Shown piece by piece: positions 1-6,689 of a stretch of 14,314 bases of DNA (its first letter is position 1; the number at the start of each line of letters is the position of its first letter). The translations under genes were made by a program, and so were the position numbers. The notes beneath the pieces were generated by a model. The model made no database searches. It saw nothing but the letters and a program-made list of their open reading frames with translations, and had not been told where the DNA came from. Source of the stretch: RUG563 sp045589355 (GTDB lineage Bacteria; Bacillota; Clostridia; Christensenellales; Aristaeellaceae); the NCBI GenBank assembly GCA_045589355.1, contig JAZNOW010000005.1:1-14314 (forward strand). Reading direction: 5' to 3'.

Positions 1-290
1 ACTTGAGGAAAGGCGGAGCAGGGGAGATGCCCCTGCACCCACCAGGGGCATCGCCCCTGGACCCAGTGCGCGATATTGCTTGATTTATCAAAAGAGGTAG
101 TGTCCGCGTGCAGCTTACAGAACCACGAAGCAGGGGACTCCGCGGCAGGAGCATCGCCCCTGCACCCGTTGCGCGATAACGCGCAACTTATCCATAAAAC
201 CTGTTGCCGCGCGCTGCTTGAAGGAACGACGAAGCAGGGGGCTACGCGCCCCCTGTACCCCTCGGCAGGGGCATCGCCCCTGCACCTTTC

Positions 291-597
291 CTGCGACAAA
301 ACAGGATGTATCAAAAAAACCGTTGCTTCCGCATGACGCTTGAGAAGACCAAACGGGTTCAGCCACGGGCGCAATGAAAACATTGAAAAAAGTCGGCTGG
401 GAAAGCAAGCTTTCCCACCGACCTTTTTTCATGTTTTCCCCGGATGCCAAAGCATCCGGCAGGCGGTGGAACACCGCCCGGCCCGTGGGTGGCAGTGCCG
501 CAGCCAATTCGCAATGTAATGGTCTTTTCTCTCAAACGCGTCTGTACCTGTACGGAAGTGCCACACTCTATTCGCTATGTTTCCATCTTCTTATTAG
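291..597 (+). ncRNA. 306-bp hairpin-rich core of island A, candidate structured RNA
   Basis: This segment aligns end to end with 10925-11231, differing at about 33 positions by hand count (near 89% identity) with only small indels. Visible stems are: CCTG/CAGG at its left end (partly in 290-306); a terminator-like hairpin at 392-422; CCGGATGC/GCATCCGG at 440-447 and 452-459 with loop CAAA; GGCGGTG/CACCGCC at 462-468 and 472-478 with loop GAA; and GCCCGTGGGT just after. Between the copies, stem changes are paired while loops change freely. That is seen in the sequence. Calling it an RNA, and its strand, are inference. It matches no RNA family I recognise. Confidence 0.45.
386..429. terminator. 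Terminator-like hairpin in island A core
   Basis: The stem is GTCGG (392-396) with CCGAC (418-422) and GGGAAAGC (399-406) with GCTTTCCC (409-416), loop AA, with a small internal loop (CT against A). It is flanked by six A on the left and six T on the right, so it could act on either strand. On the minus strand it could stop transcripts from the sigma/anti-sigma operon, though that gene ends about 460 bp away. The counterpart at 11019-11061 keeps the fold with paired base changes. Confidence 0.6.
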
Positions 598-887
598 CCC
601 CAGCGGAAAATGACTTGTTTGACAATTCCACTACATCCGCAAATGGGTCAAGGGCCAATGGCCCTTGTGGGGCACGGGGTGAAACCCCGCATCGTCTCCC
701 AACGCCACAGCGGGAAATTGTTTGTTCGCCAAACCGACTACTTCCGCCACTGGGTCCAGGGATGGCATCCCTGGTTCGCTACCGGGTCCAGGGGCAATGC
801 CCCTGGTGAAACCCCGCAGGTTTCCCACGTTCCGGCGGGAAAAGGTCTGTTCGCCCAGCCGACTGCTTCCGCAGGAAGGGTCAAGGG
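598..887. repeat. Degenerate about 107-bp repeat units, island A
   Basis: Units are marked by an AGCGGG(A)AAATTG-like block at 602, 709 and about 835, followed by CNACTTCCGC(C/T)ACTGGGTC and then GC palindromes (AGGGCC/GGCCCT, CCAGGG/CCCTGG, CCAGGGGC/GCCCCTGG) and GGGTGAAACCCCGCA. Spacing is 107 bp, then about 125 bp because an extra palindrome module is inserted in the second unit. They are homologous to the 108-bp units at 11232-11600. A final fragment ending in GGGTCAAGGG abuts the stop codon at 888-890. Confidence 0.75.
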
Positions 888-2147
888 TCATTGACTTTGG
901 TGCAGAGGGATATAGAGGGCGGTATCCCAGTAGGTTTGTTCGTCATCCAGCCAGACCAGATACACCCCTTTTGGTAGTGCTCCGGCATGGGAGCGGAAAT
1001 CGGCATCGAAATGAAAATCTGTGGGAGTAAGATCGGGGGTGGTGCTCATGCCGGAAGAGAAGGAGGCCATTCGCAAGGCGAGGGTGTGGTCGTTGGCGGT
1101 ACGCGCCTGCTCAAACACATCCTCCGGGAAGACGGAAAGGAAGCTTTGTTCGGTGAGGAAGGCAGGAGCCGGGGGCAGGAGGGAACCTTTCATTTCGCCG
1201 CCTGTATGAGTGAGGGAGAAGTGATCCAGACGGAGGGTGTACAGGCTGTTGTGATACTCGCCGGGAGCTGCGGAAACGGTGGTGATTTTGGTTTCCTTCA
1301 TTTCTACGGGGAAGGAAAACACCAGGGATTCGATCTTTTTCAGCTTGGAGGGCTGGGGCAGGGAAGCCATGTTCAATAAGCCTTTGTCGGCCAGGATGGG
1401 CAGCTTATCGGTGACGATAGCATATTCCCCGGCATCGTATTCCGCTTGAGAAACGGAGATGTATTCCGCCAGCGGCTCAAACACATCCACCCGGACGGTG
1501 AGGGTGGCTTCATCGGAGGGCTGCAGGGGGCTTCGAGCAATGGAGGGGAGCATGGATTTTTCCGAAGCGTTGTTTTCGCTTTCCTCCACGGTATCGGAAG
1601 TGCCAATGAAGGAAACGAAGAAGGTATCTTCCGTTTGCAGGGCGGTGCCGTTTACCTGGCCGCCCAGTGCCTGGCCGGTGTAGTGATCGTAGGGCAGCTG
1701 GGCCGTGCCGGCAAGCAGGGGCATGCCGTTCAATCTGGCATGGTGAACGGTGTAGACCAGCGGCTGGCCGGTGGGGTTTTGCAGGGTAAAGCTGACGGAT
1801 AATTCTTTGCCGTCAAAGAGGGTTTGGTTGAGCGTCAGGGCGGCATTCTGGCTTTTCTGGGTATCTTCGTTGTGCTGTACCAGCTTCACCGTTTCCTCCG
1901 GGGCTTCTTTGCCCGGGAAAAGCCAGGACAGAATATCCGGCCGGAAGATCGCCGCCGCCAAGGCGGAGGTGGAGAGCAGCATAAGGACAAGGGCCAGCGC
2001 CAGTGCCGCGGAAAATTTCTTTTTCACAGGGGGTGCTCCTTTCGCCTGTTCCAGAATACGGGAACGAAGAGAAGGGGATGCATCCAGTGCTTTGGTGCAT
2101 TGGTTCACCGACGCGCGTACTTTTTCCATGATCTGCTCGTCACGCAT
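888..2147 (-). CDS. Membrane-anchored anti-sigma/sensor-like protein paired with ECF sigma factor
   Basis: A 419-residue protein with a basic, soluble N-terminus of about 43 residues, one hydrophobic segment at about residues 45-67 (FSAALALALVLMLLSTSALA) and a long, probably extracellular C-terminal part. This is the layout of DUF4179-type proteins commonly encoded next to ECF sigma factors in Clostridia. By that analogy, the N-terminus would hold the sigma factor at the membrane until the outer part senses a signal. The ATG at 2147 has a GGAGG 8 bases upstream and overlaps the sigma gene by 8 bp, so the two are translationally linked. No zinc-binding HxxxCxxC anti-sigma motif is visible, so the anti-sigma role rests on topology and context. 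The signal is unknown. The stop codon abuts repeat island A. Confidence 0.7.
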   Translation of the reverse strand: MRDEQIMEKVRASVNQCTKALDASPSLRSRILEQAKGAPPVKKKFSAALALALVLMLLSTSALAAAIFRPDILSWLFPGKEAPEETVKLVQHNEDTQKSQNAALTLNQTLFDGKELSVSFTLQNPTGQPLVYTVHHARLNGMPLLAGTAQLPYDHYTGQALGGQVNGTALQTEDTFFVSFIGTSDTVEESENNASEKSMLPSIARSPLQPSDEATLTVRVDVFEPLAEYISVSQAEYDAGEYAIVTDKLPILADKGLLNMASLPQPSKLKKIESLVFSFPVEMKETKITTVSAAPGEYHNSLYTLRLDHFSLTHTGGEMKGSLLPPAPAFLTEQSFLSVFPEDVFEQARTANDHTLALRMASFSSGMSTTPDLTPTDFHFDADFRSHAGALPKGVYLVWLDDEQTYWDTALYIPLHQSQ

Positions 2148-2658
2148 GGTCTTCGCCTCCTTCCAGTTCTGCTTTCAGTTTTTGTTTGGCTTTGTTGATG
2201 CGGATGGAAACAGCGGCTTCCGAGATGTGCAAAAGGGATGCAATCTCTTTCATACGCAGGCCTTCGTAGAAATACAGAAGCACCACTTCCATGTATTTGG
2301 GTTTCAGCTTCATGATGGCCGTTTGCAGGGCCATGTGTTCTGCGCTGGGCGGCGGGGAGGACAGGGGAAGGTTTTCCAAAGAGACTCGGGGGTCGATATA
2401 GCGGTACCAGGCGCTGCGGCGCATGTCCCGGCACTGGTTCAGGGCAATGCGGATGAGCCAGGTTTTTTCGCTGCTTTGGCCTCGGAAAGAATCCAGATGC
2501 TTGTATGCCTTCAAGAAGGTTTCCTGCACGGCGTCCTCTGAGGCCTTTAAGTCCCGCAGGTATACGCAGCAAATGCGCAGCAGGTCCTTCTCATATTGCC
2601 GAACCATCCTGTCCAGCGTTTCCAATGGGGTTTGATCCGGCGCCTGAATCTTGCCCAT
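2140..2658 (-). CDS. RNA polymerase sigma factor, ECF (sigma-70 family)
   Basis: A 172-residue protein of normal length for an ECF sigma factor. Region 2 is at about residues 15-85: the segment SEDAVQETFLKAYKHLDSFRG resembles the core-binding region 2.2, followed by KTWLIRIALNQCRDMRR. Region 4 is at about 105-165, with the helix-turn-helix LRMKEIASLLHISEAAVSIRINKAKQKLK for -35 recognition. No extra C-terminal domain is present. The start at 2658 is preceded by a strong AGGAGGTGA site. It is the first gene of a two-gene operon with the membrane protein downstream, the usual sigma/anti-sigma arrangement. A TATAAT lies upstream at 2737-2732, but I see no clear -35. Autoregulation is typical of the family but not shown here. 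The regulon cannot be read from the window. Confidence 0.93.
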   Translation of the reverse strand: MGKIQAPDQTPLETLDRMVRQYEKDLLRICCVYLRDLKASEDAVQETFLKAYKHLDSFRGQSSEKTWLIRIALNQCRDMRRSAWYRYIDPRVSLENLPLSSPPPSAEHMALQTAIMKLKPKYMEVVLLYFYEGLRMKEIASLLHISEAAVSIRINKAKQKLKAELEGGEDHA

Positions 2659-2731
2659 CCGAAATCACCTCCTCATTAAATTAGACGGAACGGCGGGCAA
2701 AAACTTAAATCAATTTTTGTGGAATAAAAAT

Positions 2732-2737
2732 ATTATA
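2732..2737 (-). promoter_or_regulatory. Candidate -10 box of the sigma/anti-sigma operon
   Basis: TATAAT reads on the minus strand about 75 bases upstream of the sigma gene start. No good TTGACA-like -35 sits 16-18 bp further upstream. An AAC-containing stretch there could fit an ECF-type promoter, but this is weak. Confidence 0.4.
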
Positions 2738-2778
2738 CACCCTTTGTTCTGCGGGTGCTGTATTTTGCTTGTATGCGC

Positions 2779-2807
2779 TTGCTTTCCATCCGGCGTGATG
2801 ATAGAAT
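2779..2807 (+). promoter_or_regulatory. Promoter for kinase-Nudix unit
   Basis: TTGCTT at 2779-2784 and TAGAAT at 2802-2807 are separated by 17 bp, about 80 bases upstream of the gene starting at 2886. It is divergent from the sigma operon, with no other plus-strand promoter candidate as good in this gap. Confidence 0.6.
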
Positions 2808-2885
2808 GAAGGAAATGGAAAAGAGAAAAGAAGACAGAGAAGGTTTCTTTTTGACGATTTCGGGGAAAGGAGCGGCGAACAAACC

Positions 2886-3656
2886 ATGGAGAAGAAAAGA
2901 ATAAAAGACTGGGATGCCGCAGCCTTTCCCGTGCCCATCCGGGACGTGATGGCGGGGCAAAGGGTGTTTGATTCCAGCTGCAGCGATGCCGCCCGGGTGT
3001 ATTATGTGGAAAGCGGCCTGTATGTGAAGGAAGCGCCGGCGGGCAGCCTGGCCCATGAGAAGAAAATGGGGGAGGTGTTCTTCCGGCATCATCTGGGACC
3101 GGAAGTGGTGCTTTACCTTTCGGAGGGAAAGGATTACCTGGTCACAAGAGAAGTGCCGGGGCAGGATTTGTGCCACCATCTGGACAAGCCGGAACTGCTA
3201 TGCGGGCAGATGGCGGAAAAGCTTTTGCTTTTGCACAGCCTGCCGGCGGAAGACGTGCCGCTGTGCCCGGGACTTTCCTTTTACCGGGAAGGCATTATGG
3301 GCGAAGGGCAGGGGTTTGAAAAATATGTGCTGATGGAGGGCTTTCCCATCCGCAATCGGCAGGAGGCCCTTTGCCTGGCCAGGGAAATGCTGCCCCATCT
3401 GAAAAACGATACGCTGATCCATGGGGACGCCTGCCTGCCCAATATGATGATGGAAAAGGGCAGGATCACGTCGTTCATTGATTTTGCCACAGCCGGCCGG
3501 GGTGACCGGCACATGGATCTGTTTTGGGCGCTGTGGAGCCTTCAGTTCAACCTGAAAACGGAAAAATACACCGATTGCCTGTTGGATGCCTACGGAAAGC
3601 GGCGCGTCAACAGGGAGATGATCCGGGCCATATCGGCCATGGAAGCGCTGGGGTGA
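2886..3656 (+). CDS. APH(3')-like phosphotransferase (aminoglycoside phosphotransferase / choline kinase fold)
   Basis: A 256-residue protein, near the usual length of APH(3') enzymes. Seen motifs: a VKEA lysine (K48) and an E at about 58 that fit the ATP-binding pair; the Brenner motif HGDACLPN (H179-N186), with D181 as catalytic base and N186 as a metal ligand; and IDFATAGRGDRHMDL (from 198), whose D199 fits the second metal ligand. Family knowledge: these kinases transfer phosphate from ATP to hydroxyls of aminoglycosides or of ordinary small molecules. The substrate here is not readable, and a chromosomal position beside a Nudix gene argues against calling it acquired drug resistance. An AAGGAG lies about 13 bases before the ATG, rather far. 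The downstream Nudix gene begins 4 bases after its stop. Confidence 0.8.
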   Translation: MEKKRIKDWDAAAFPVPIRDVMAGQRVFDSSCSDAARVYYVESGLYVKEAPAGSLAHEKKMGEVFFRHHLGPEVVLYLSEGKDYLVTREVPGQDLCHHLDKPELLCGQMAEKLLLLHSLPAEDVPLCPGLSFYREGIMGEGQGFEKYVLMEGFPIRNRQEALCLAREMLPHLKNDTLIHGDACLPNMMMEKGRITSFIDFATAGRGDRHMDLFWALWSLQFNLKTEKYTDCLLDAYGKRRVNREMIRAISAMEALG

Positions 3657-3660
3657 AGCA

Positions 3661-4143
3661 ATGGAAAGGAACATGGTGAGCCTGTTTTTGCAGGACGGGG
3701 AAAGGCTTTTGATGCTGCACCGGCAGGGCAGCCGCATTGTGGATGGGTTATGGATCGCCGGGTGCGGCGGGCACATGGAAAAGGATGAGCTGAACAACGC
3801 AAGGGCGGCTGTTTTGCGGGAAGCAAAGGAAGAGATGGGGCTGGAGGAAGCGGAAATGGAAGGCCTGGCCCTGCGCTACATTACCCTGCGCAAAGCGGGG
3901 CAGGAAATGCGGCAAAACTACTATTTCTTTGCCCGGCTGAAGAATGCAAAACGGCGCCTGTCTTCCAACGAAGGGCAGCTGAAATGGTGCACACAGGCGG
4001 AAATTGAACCCCTTCCCATGCCCTTCACCGCCCGTCATGTGCTGGCCCATTATTTTAAGCAGGGCCGGCATACCGCCTGCCTGTACGGCGGCGTGGCGGA
4101 CGAAGAAACGGTGCATTTCACCGCCATGGAGAAGGAAGAATGA
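3661..4143 (+). CDS. Nudix hydrolase
   Basis: A 160-residue Nudix-domain protein. The Nudix box spans about residues 37-61: GHMEKDELNNARAAVLRE followed by AKEEMGL. It has the REXXEEXG metal-binding helix (R53, E54, E57, E58, G60) and two more residues than the standard spacing between the first Glu (E43) and the RE, an ELN-type variant seen in some Bacillota Nudix proteins. Such enzymes hydrolyse nucleoside diphosphates linked to another group, for example oxidised dNTPs or nucleotide sugars. The substrate is not inferable. The ATG at 3661 lies 4 bases after the kinase stop, with GGGGTGA at the junction as ribosome binding site, so the two are co-translated. Transcription ends at the hairpin at 4163-4194. 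Confidence 0.88.
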   Translation: MERNMVSLFLQDGERLLMLHRQGSRIVDGLWIAGCGGHMEKDELNNARAAVLREAKEEMGLEEAEMEGLALRYITLRKAGQEMRQNYYFFARLKNAKRRLSSNEGQLKWCTQAEIEPLPMPFTARHVLAHYFKQGRHTACLYGGVADEETVHFTAMEKEE

Positions 4144-4162
4144 CCTGCATAACATCATAAAA

Positions 4163-4194
4163 AAAACACCCGGAGCAAATGCTTCGGGTGTTTT
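4163..4194. terminator. Bidirectional intrinsic terminator between convergent operons
   Basis: A perfect 14-bp stem (4163-4176 with 4181-4194, including one G-U pair) has the tetraloop AAAT. A-tracts on the left and T-tracts on the right let it work for the Nudix gene (plus) and for the GH130 gene (minus), whose stop codon is only 11 bases away. Confidence 0.92.
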
Positions 4195-4204
4195 GATGCA
4201 AGGG

Positions 4205-5374
4205 TTATTTGCCAAGAAGGGCCAGGTTCTTTTTGATCAGGTCGCACCGCTGCAGCACGCAGTCCACGCTGCGCATGGCGTCGGCGGGGGTATTTTTGCA
4301 GTAATCCACCAGCTTTTCCACGGTGGTTTCGGCCACGTGCAGGCGGGTGTCGCTGGCGGCGTAGTAGATGAGCAGGCGGCCGTTTTCGTTGACGGCGGCG
4401 CCGTTGGTGAAGGTGACGTTGGAAACGTCGCCCACCCGCTCGGAGCCCTTGGGGCCGATGAGGAAGCCGCCGGGCTCATAGGTGACCTGCCAGGGCTTTT
4501 CCAGGTCGGTCATGAAGCAATAGATCACATAGCGCAGGCCGGCGGCGGTGTTGCGCACGCCGTGGGCAATGTGGAGCCAGCCGTCATCGGTTTTGATGGG
4601 GGTGGCGCCGGCACCGTTTTTGGCTTCGGTGATGGTGTGGTATTTGCGGATGGAGGTCATAATCTCTTCGTCGATGACGGCGTGGGTGATATCCTCGCAC
4701 AGGCCAAAGCCGATGCCGCTGCCGGAGCCGGTTTCAATGAAGCCGTCCATGGGGCGGGTGTAGAAGGCGTACTTGCCGTTGACGAAGGTGGGGTGCAGGC
4801 ACACGTTGCGCTGCTGGGGGGAGCGGAGGGTGATAAGGTTGGGCAGGCGTTCCCAGGTTTTCAGGTCCTTGGTGCGCACGATGCCGGCGGCGGCCACGGC
4901 GGCGGAAAGGTCGGCGTTATGGGGGTCCTTGCTTTCGGAGCAGAACACGCCGTAAATCCAGCCGTCTTCATGCTGGGTGAGGCGCATGTCGTACACGTTG
5001 GTTTCTTCCTTGCAGGTATCGGGCAGCACGACGGGATAATCCCAGAAACGGAAATTATCCACGCCGTTATCGCTTTCCGCCACGGCGAAGAAGGATTTGC
5101 GGTCGCTGCCTTCCAGGCGGGCTACCACGTAATACTTGCCGTTGAGGTAGATGGCGCCGGCGTTGAAGGCGGCGTTTACGCCCAGCCGTTCCATGAAGTG
5201 GGGGTTGGTTTCCGGATTCAGGTCATACTTCCAGAAAAGCGGGATGTGTTCCCGGGTGAGCACGGGGTAGACAAAACGGTCGTAAATGCCGTTATAGTCG
5301 TCCGATACCACGTTTTTCCGGGTGATGAGGGCTTCCTGCTTTTTCAGTTCCTGTTCATAGCGGGGATGGATCAT
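4205..5374 (-). CDS. GH130 glycoside phosphorylase, probable 4-O-beta-D-mannosyl-D-glucose phosphorylase
   Basis: A 389-residue cytoplasmic protein of the length of GH130_1 mannosylglucose phosphorylases. The five-bladed propeller motifs are recognisable: LGVNAAFNAGAIYLNGKYY (about 65-82), NVYDMRLTQHEDGWIYG (126-142), LHPTFVNGKYAFYTRP and DGWLHIAHGVR. D129 in YDMRL aligns with the Asp that acts as general acid in characterised members (Asp131 in the Bacteroides fragilis enzyme). The family reversibly splits beta-mannosyl-1,4-glucose with phosphate to mannose 1-phosphate and glucose during mannan breakdown. The family is clear; the exact substrate is inferred. No other sugar genes accompany it. 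Its ATG overlaps the nth stop by 4 bp (ATGA), with AAGGAGA 7 bases upstream, so it is the last gene of folT-nth-GH130. Confidence 0.85.
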   Translation of the reverse strand: MIHPRYEQELKKQEALITRKNVVSDDYNGIYDRFVYPVLTREHIPLFWKYDLNPETNPHFMERLGVNAAFNAGAIYLNGKYYVVARLEGSDRKSFFAVAESDNGVDNFRFWDYPVVLPDTCKEETNVYDMRLTQHEDGWIYGVFCSESKDPHNADLSAAVAAAGIVRTKDLKTWERLPNLITLRSPQQRNVCLHPTFVNGKYAFYTRPMDGFIETGSGSGIGFGLCEDITHAVIDEEIMTSIRKYHTITEAKNGAGATPIKTDDGWLHIAHGVRNTAAGLRYVIYCFMTDLEKPWQVTYEPGGFLIGPKGSERVGDVSNVTFTNGAAVNENGRLLIYYAASDTRLHVAETTVEKLVDYCKNTPADAMRSVDCVLQRCDLIKKNLALLGK

Positions 5375-6048
5375 GGTTCTGTCTCCTTCCGTTTTTTCCG
5401 GGCATCCAGCTTAGGGTTGATCATTTGGGTGTTGGCGGCCAGGCATAGTTCCTTCAGCCGGCAGCGTTCACATTCCGGCTTCTGGGAATGGCACACATAC
5501 CGGCCGTGGTACAGCATCCAGTGGTGGGCGTCGCTCCAGTTTTCTTCCGGAATGAGCGCCATCAGCTGCTTCTCCGTTTCTTCCGGGGTGAGGGCAGAGG
5601 CCAGCCCCAGCCGGTTGGAAACCCGCAGCACATGGGTATCCACCGGAATGGCCGGCAGGCCGAAGCCAAAGGCCCGCACCACATTGGCCGTTTTCCGGCC
5701 TACGCCGGGCAGCGCCACTAAATCTTCCATATCGGATGGGACAATTCCTGCATGATCGGAGACAATTTTTCGGCTGGCCAGCACAATGTTCTTCGCTTTG
5801 GCAGAAAAACCGCAGCTTTTGACATAGGGGTAGATATCCTCCGGCTCCGCCCCGGCCATGGCGAAGGCGTCCGGGTAATCCCGGAAGAGGGCAGGCGTGA
5901 CCATGTTCACCCGGGCATCGGTGCATTGCGCTGCCAGAATGGTGGATACCAGCAGCTCAAAGGGGTTTTCGAAATTCAGGGCAGGCTGCATCTGGGGGTA
6001 CATTTCCCCCAGCAGGTGCAGCACAGCTTTTGCATCGGTGGCGAACAC
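5371..6048 (-). CDS. nth: Endonuclease III (DNA glycosylase/AP lyase)
   Basis: A 225-residue base-excision repair enzyme that removes oxidised pyrimidines and cuts the abasic site. The helix-hairpin-helix LPGVGRKTANVV (113-124) contains the catalytic lysine K119, and VDTHV contains the catalytic aspartate D137. These match K120 and D138 of the E. coli enzyme. A C-terminal 4Fe-4S motif C-x6-C-x2-C-x5-C (C186, C193, C196, C202) is intact. The start is GTG at 6048, preceded by AAGGAGGGG about 10 bases upstream and only 15 bases after the folT stop. It therefore shares a transcript with folT and with the GH130 gene. The C-terminus has a short basic extension after the iron-sulphur site. Confidence 0.96.
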   Translation of the reverse strand: MFATDAKAVLHLLGEMYPQMQPALNFENPFELLVSTILAAQCTDARVNMVTPALFRDYPDAFAMAGAEPEDIYPYVKSCGFSAKAKNIVLASRKIVSDHAGIVPSDMEDLVALPGVGRKTANVVRAFGFGLPAIPVDTHVLRVSNRLGLASALTPEETEKQLMALIPEENWSDAHHWMLYHGRYVCHSQKPECERCRLKELCLAANTQMINPKLDARKKRKETEP

Positions 6049-6063
6049 GGGCGTTGCCCCTCC

Positions 6064-6621
6064 TTATAATTTGAGATAGCGCTTGGGAATGCGGCGCACG
6101 ATCTGGGTGATGCCCATCAGCACCAGGGTTTTCAGGGGCAGTTCGATCACGTTGGTCAAAAGCCGCAGGGGCAGCTTGGCCCAGAAGGATTTGCTGTAGA
6201 GGATGTAGGTCCACACGGAGTTGAGCACCATTTCCCCCAGCACCACCACCGGCAATACCGCCAGCAGCGCAATTTTCCAATCCACGTTTTCCTTCTTATA
6301 CAATACCAGCCCGTACCACAGGCCGCTCAGCGCCGCGGTCAGGGTGTAGCCGGGGAAGAGGGGACCGTACTTGAAATTGATCAGCAGGAAATTCACCAGA
6401 TCCCCCACAGCACCCACCAGCAGCCCGTACACCGGGCCGGACACCATGCCGGCCAATGCCACCGGCACAAAGCCCACCACGCTGATGCGGATTTCCGGCA
6501 TGATCTGGATGCTGAACAGGCCCAGCACCACGTTCAGGGCCACCATCAGGGCCAGAAACACCAGTTCACCGGCGGAGAAATGACGATCCTGGGGGGTAAG
6601 GGTGTTCTTCAATTTTTGCAT
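6064..6621 (-). CDS. folT: Folate ECF transporter substrate-binding (S) component
   Basis: A 185-residue, very hydrophobic protein with about six membrane segments. It carries the folate-family S-component signature IRISVVGFVPVALAGMVSGP followed by GLLVGAVGDLVNFLL and GPLFPGYTLTAALSG. In ECF transporters, the S component binds the vitamin and docks with a shared EcfT/EcfA module, which is not encoded here. The frame is open further upstream to 6717, but ATG 6621 is chosen because AGGAGG sits 8 bases before it and the longer form would run into the riboswitch. Folate as ligand is supported by the THF riboswitch upstream. It is the first gene of an operon with nth and the GH130 gene. Confidence 0.9.
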   Translation of the reverse strand: MQKLKNTLTPQDRHFSAGELVFLALMVALNVVLGLFSIQIMPEIRISVVGFVPVALAGMVSGPVYGLLVGAVGDLVNFLLINFKYGPLFPGYTLTAALSGLWYGLVLYKKENVDWKIALLAVLPVVVLGEMVLNSVWTYILYSKSFWAKLPLRLLTNVIELPLKTLVLMGITQIVRRIPKRYLKL

Positions 6622-6628
6622 AGAAAAA

Positions 6629-6668
6629 GCCTCCTGTCCATCAAAATAGAATTTGACTCGCAAGAGGC
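6629..6668 (-). promoter_or_regulatory. RBS-sequestering hairpin, expression platform of the THF riboswitch
   Basis: On the minus strand, GCCTCTTG (6668-6661) can pair with CAGGAGGC (6636-6629), burying the folT ribosome binding site. A small TCAAA/TTTGA hairpin sits inside the loop. Just upstream, GGCA-AAC-TGCC (6676-6666) forms a competing hairpin that uses part of the same strand. This suggests translational control of folT. The pairings are seen; the mechanism is inferred. Confidence 0.55.
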
Positions 6669-6689
6669 AGTTTGCCAAACAGAACCAAA

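Larger units (their letters stand above)
1..887. repeat. Composite repeat island A (non-coding)
   Basis: No convincing gene is seen here. The island has three parts. Positions 1 to about 290 hold roughly 100-bp modules (starts near 68, 171 and 291) sharing a TTATC(A)n / GTTG / CCGCGYGC / GCTTGAG pattern, separated by GC-rich mini-palindromes such as 19-35 and 42-60. Positions 291-597 are a 306-bp hairpin-rich core, and 598-887 hold about 107-bp units built around GGGTCAAGGGCC-type palindromes. The same architecture, in the same orientation, recurs at 10736-11600. The last unit is cut off next to the stop codon of the convergent gene ending at 888. Short open frames exist but look spurious. 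Function is unknown. Candidates are a dispersed intergenic repeat family or a structured RNA with a terminator. Confidence 0.85.

Noticed and set aside
374..809. Open frames in island A (374-613 and 444-809), and the similar frame in island B (10973-11317) giving related peptides
   Set aside because: The peptides look alike only because the DNA is repeated. Differences between copies are mostly amino-acid changing (G to S, V to A, M to I, T to A), the frames run through hairpins and 108-bp units, and none has a ribosome binding site. RNA or repeat structure explains the conservation better.
2886..3656. Acquired aminoglycoside resistance gene
   Set aside because: The fold and motifs fit, but the gene is in an ordinary chromosomal two-gene unit, with base use like its neighbours and no mobile element. 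The substrate cannot be read.
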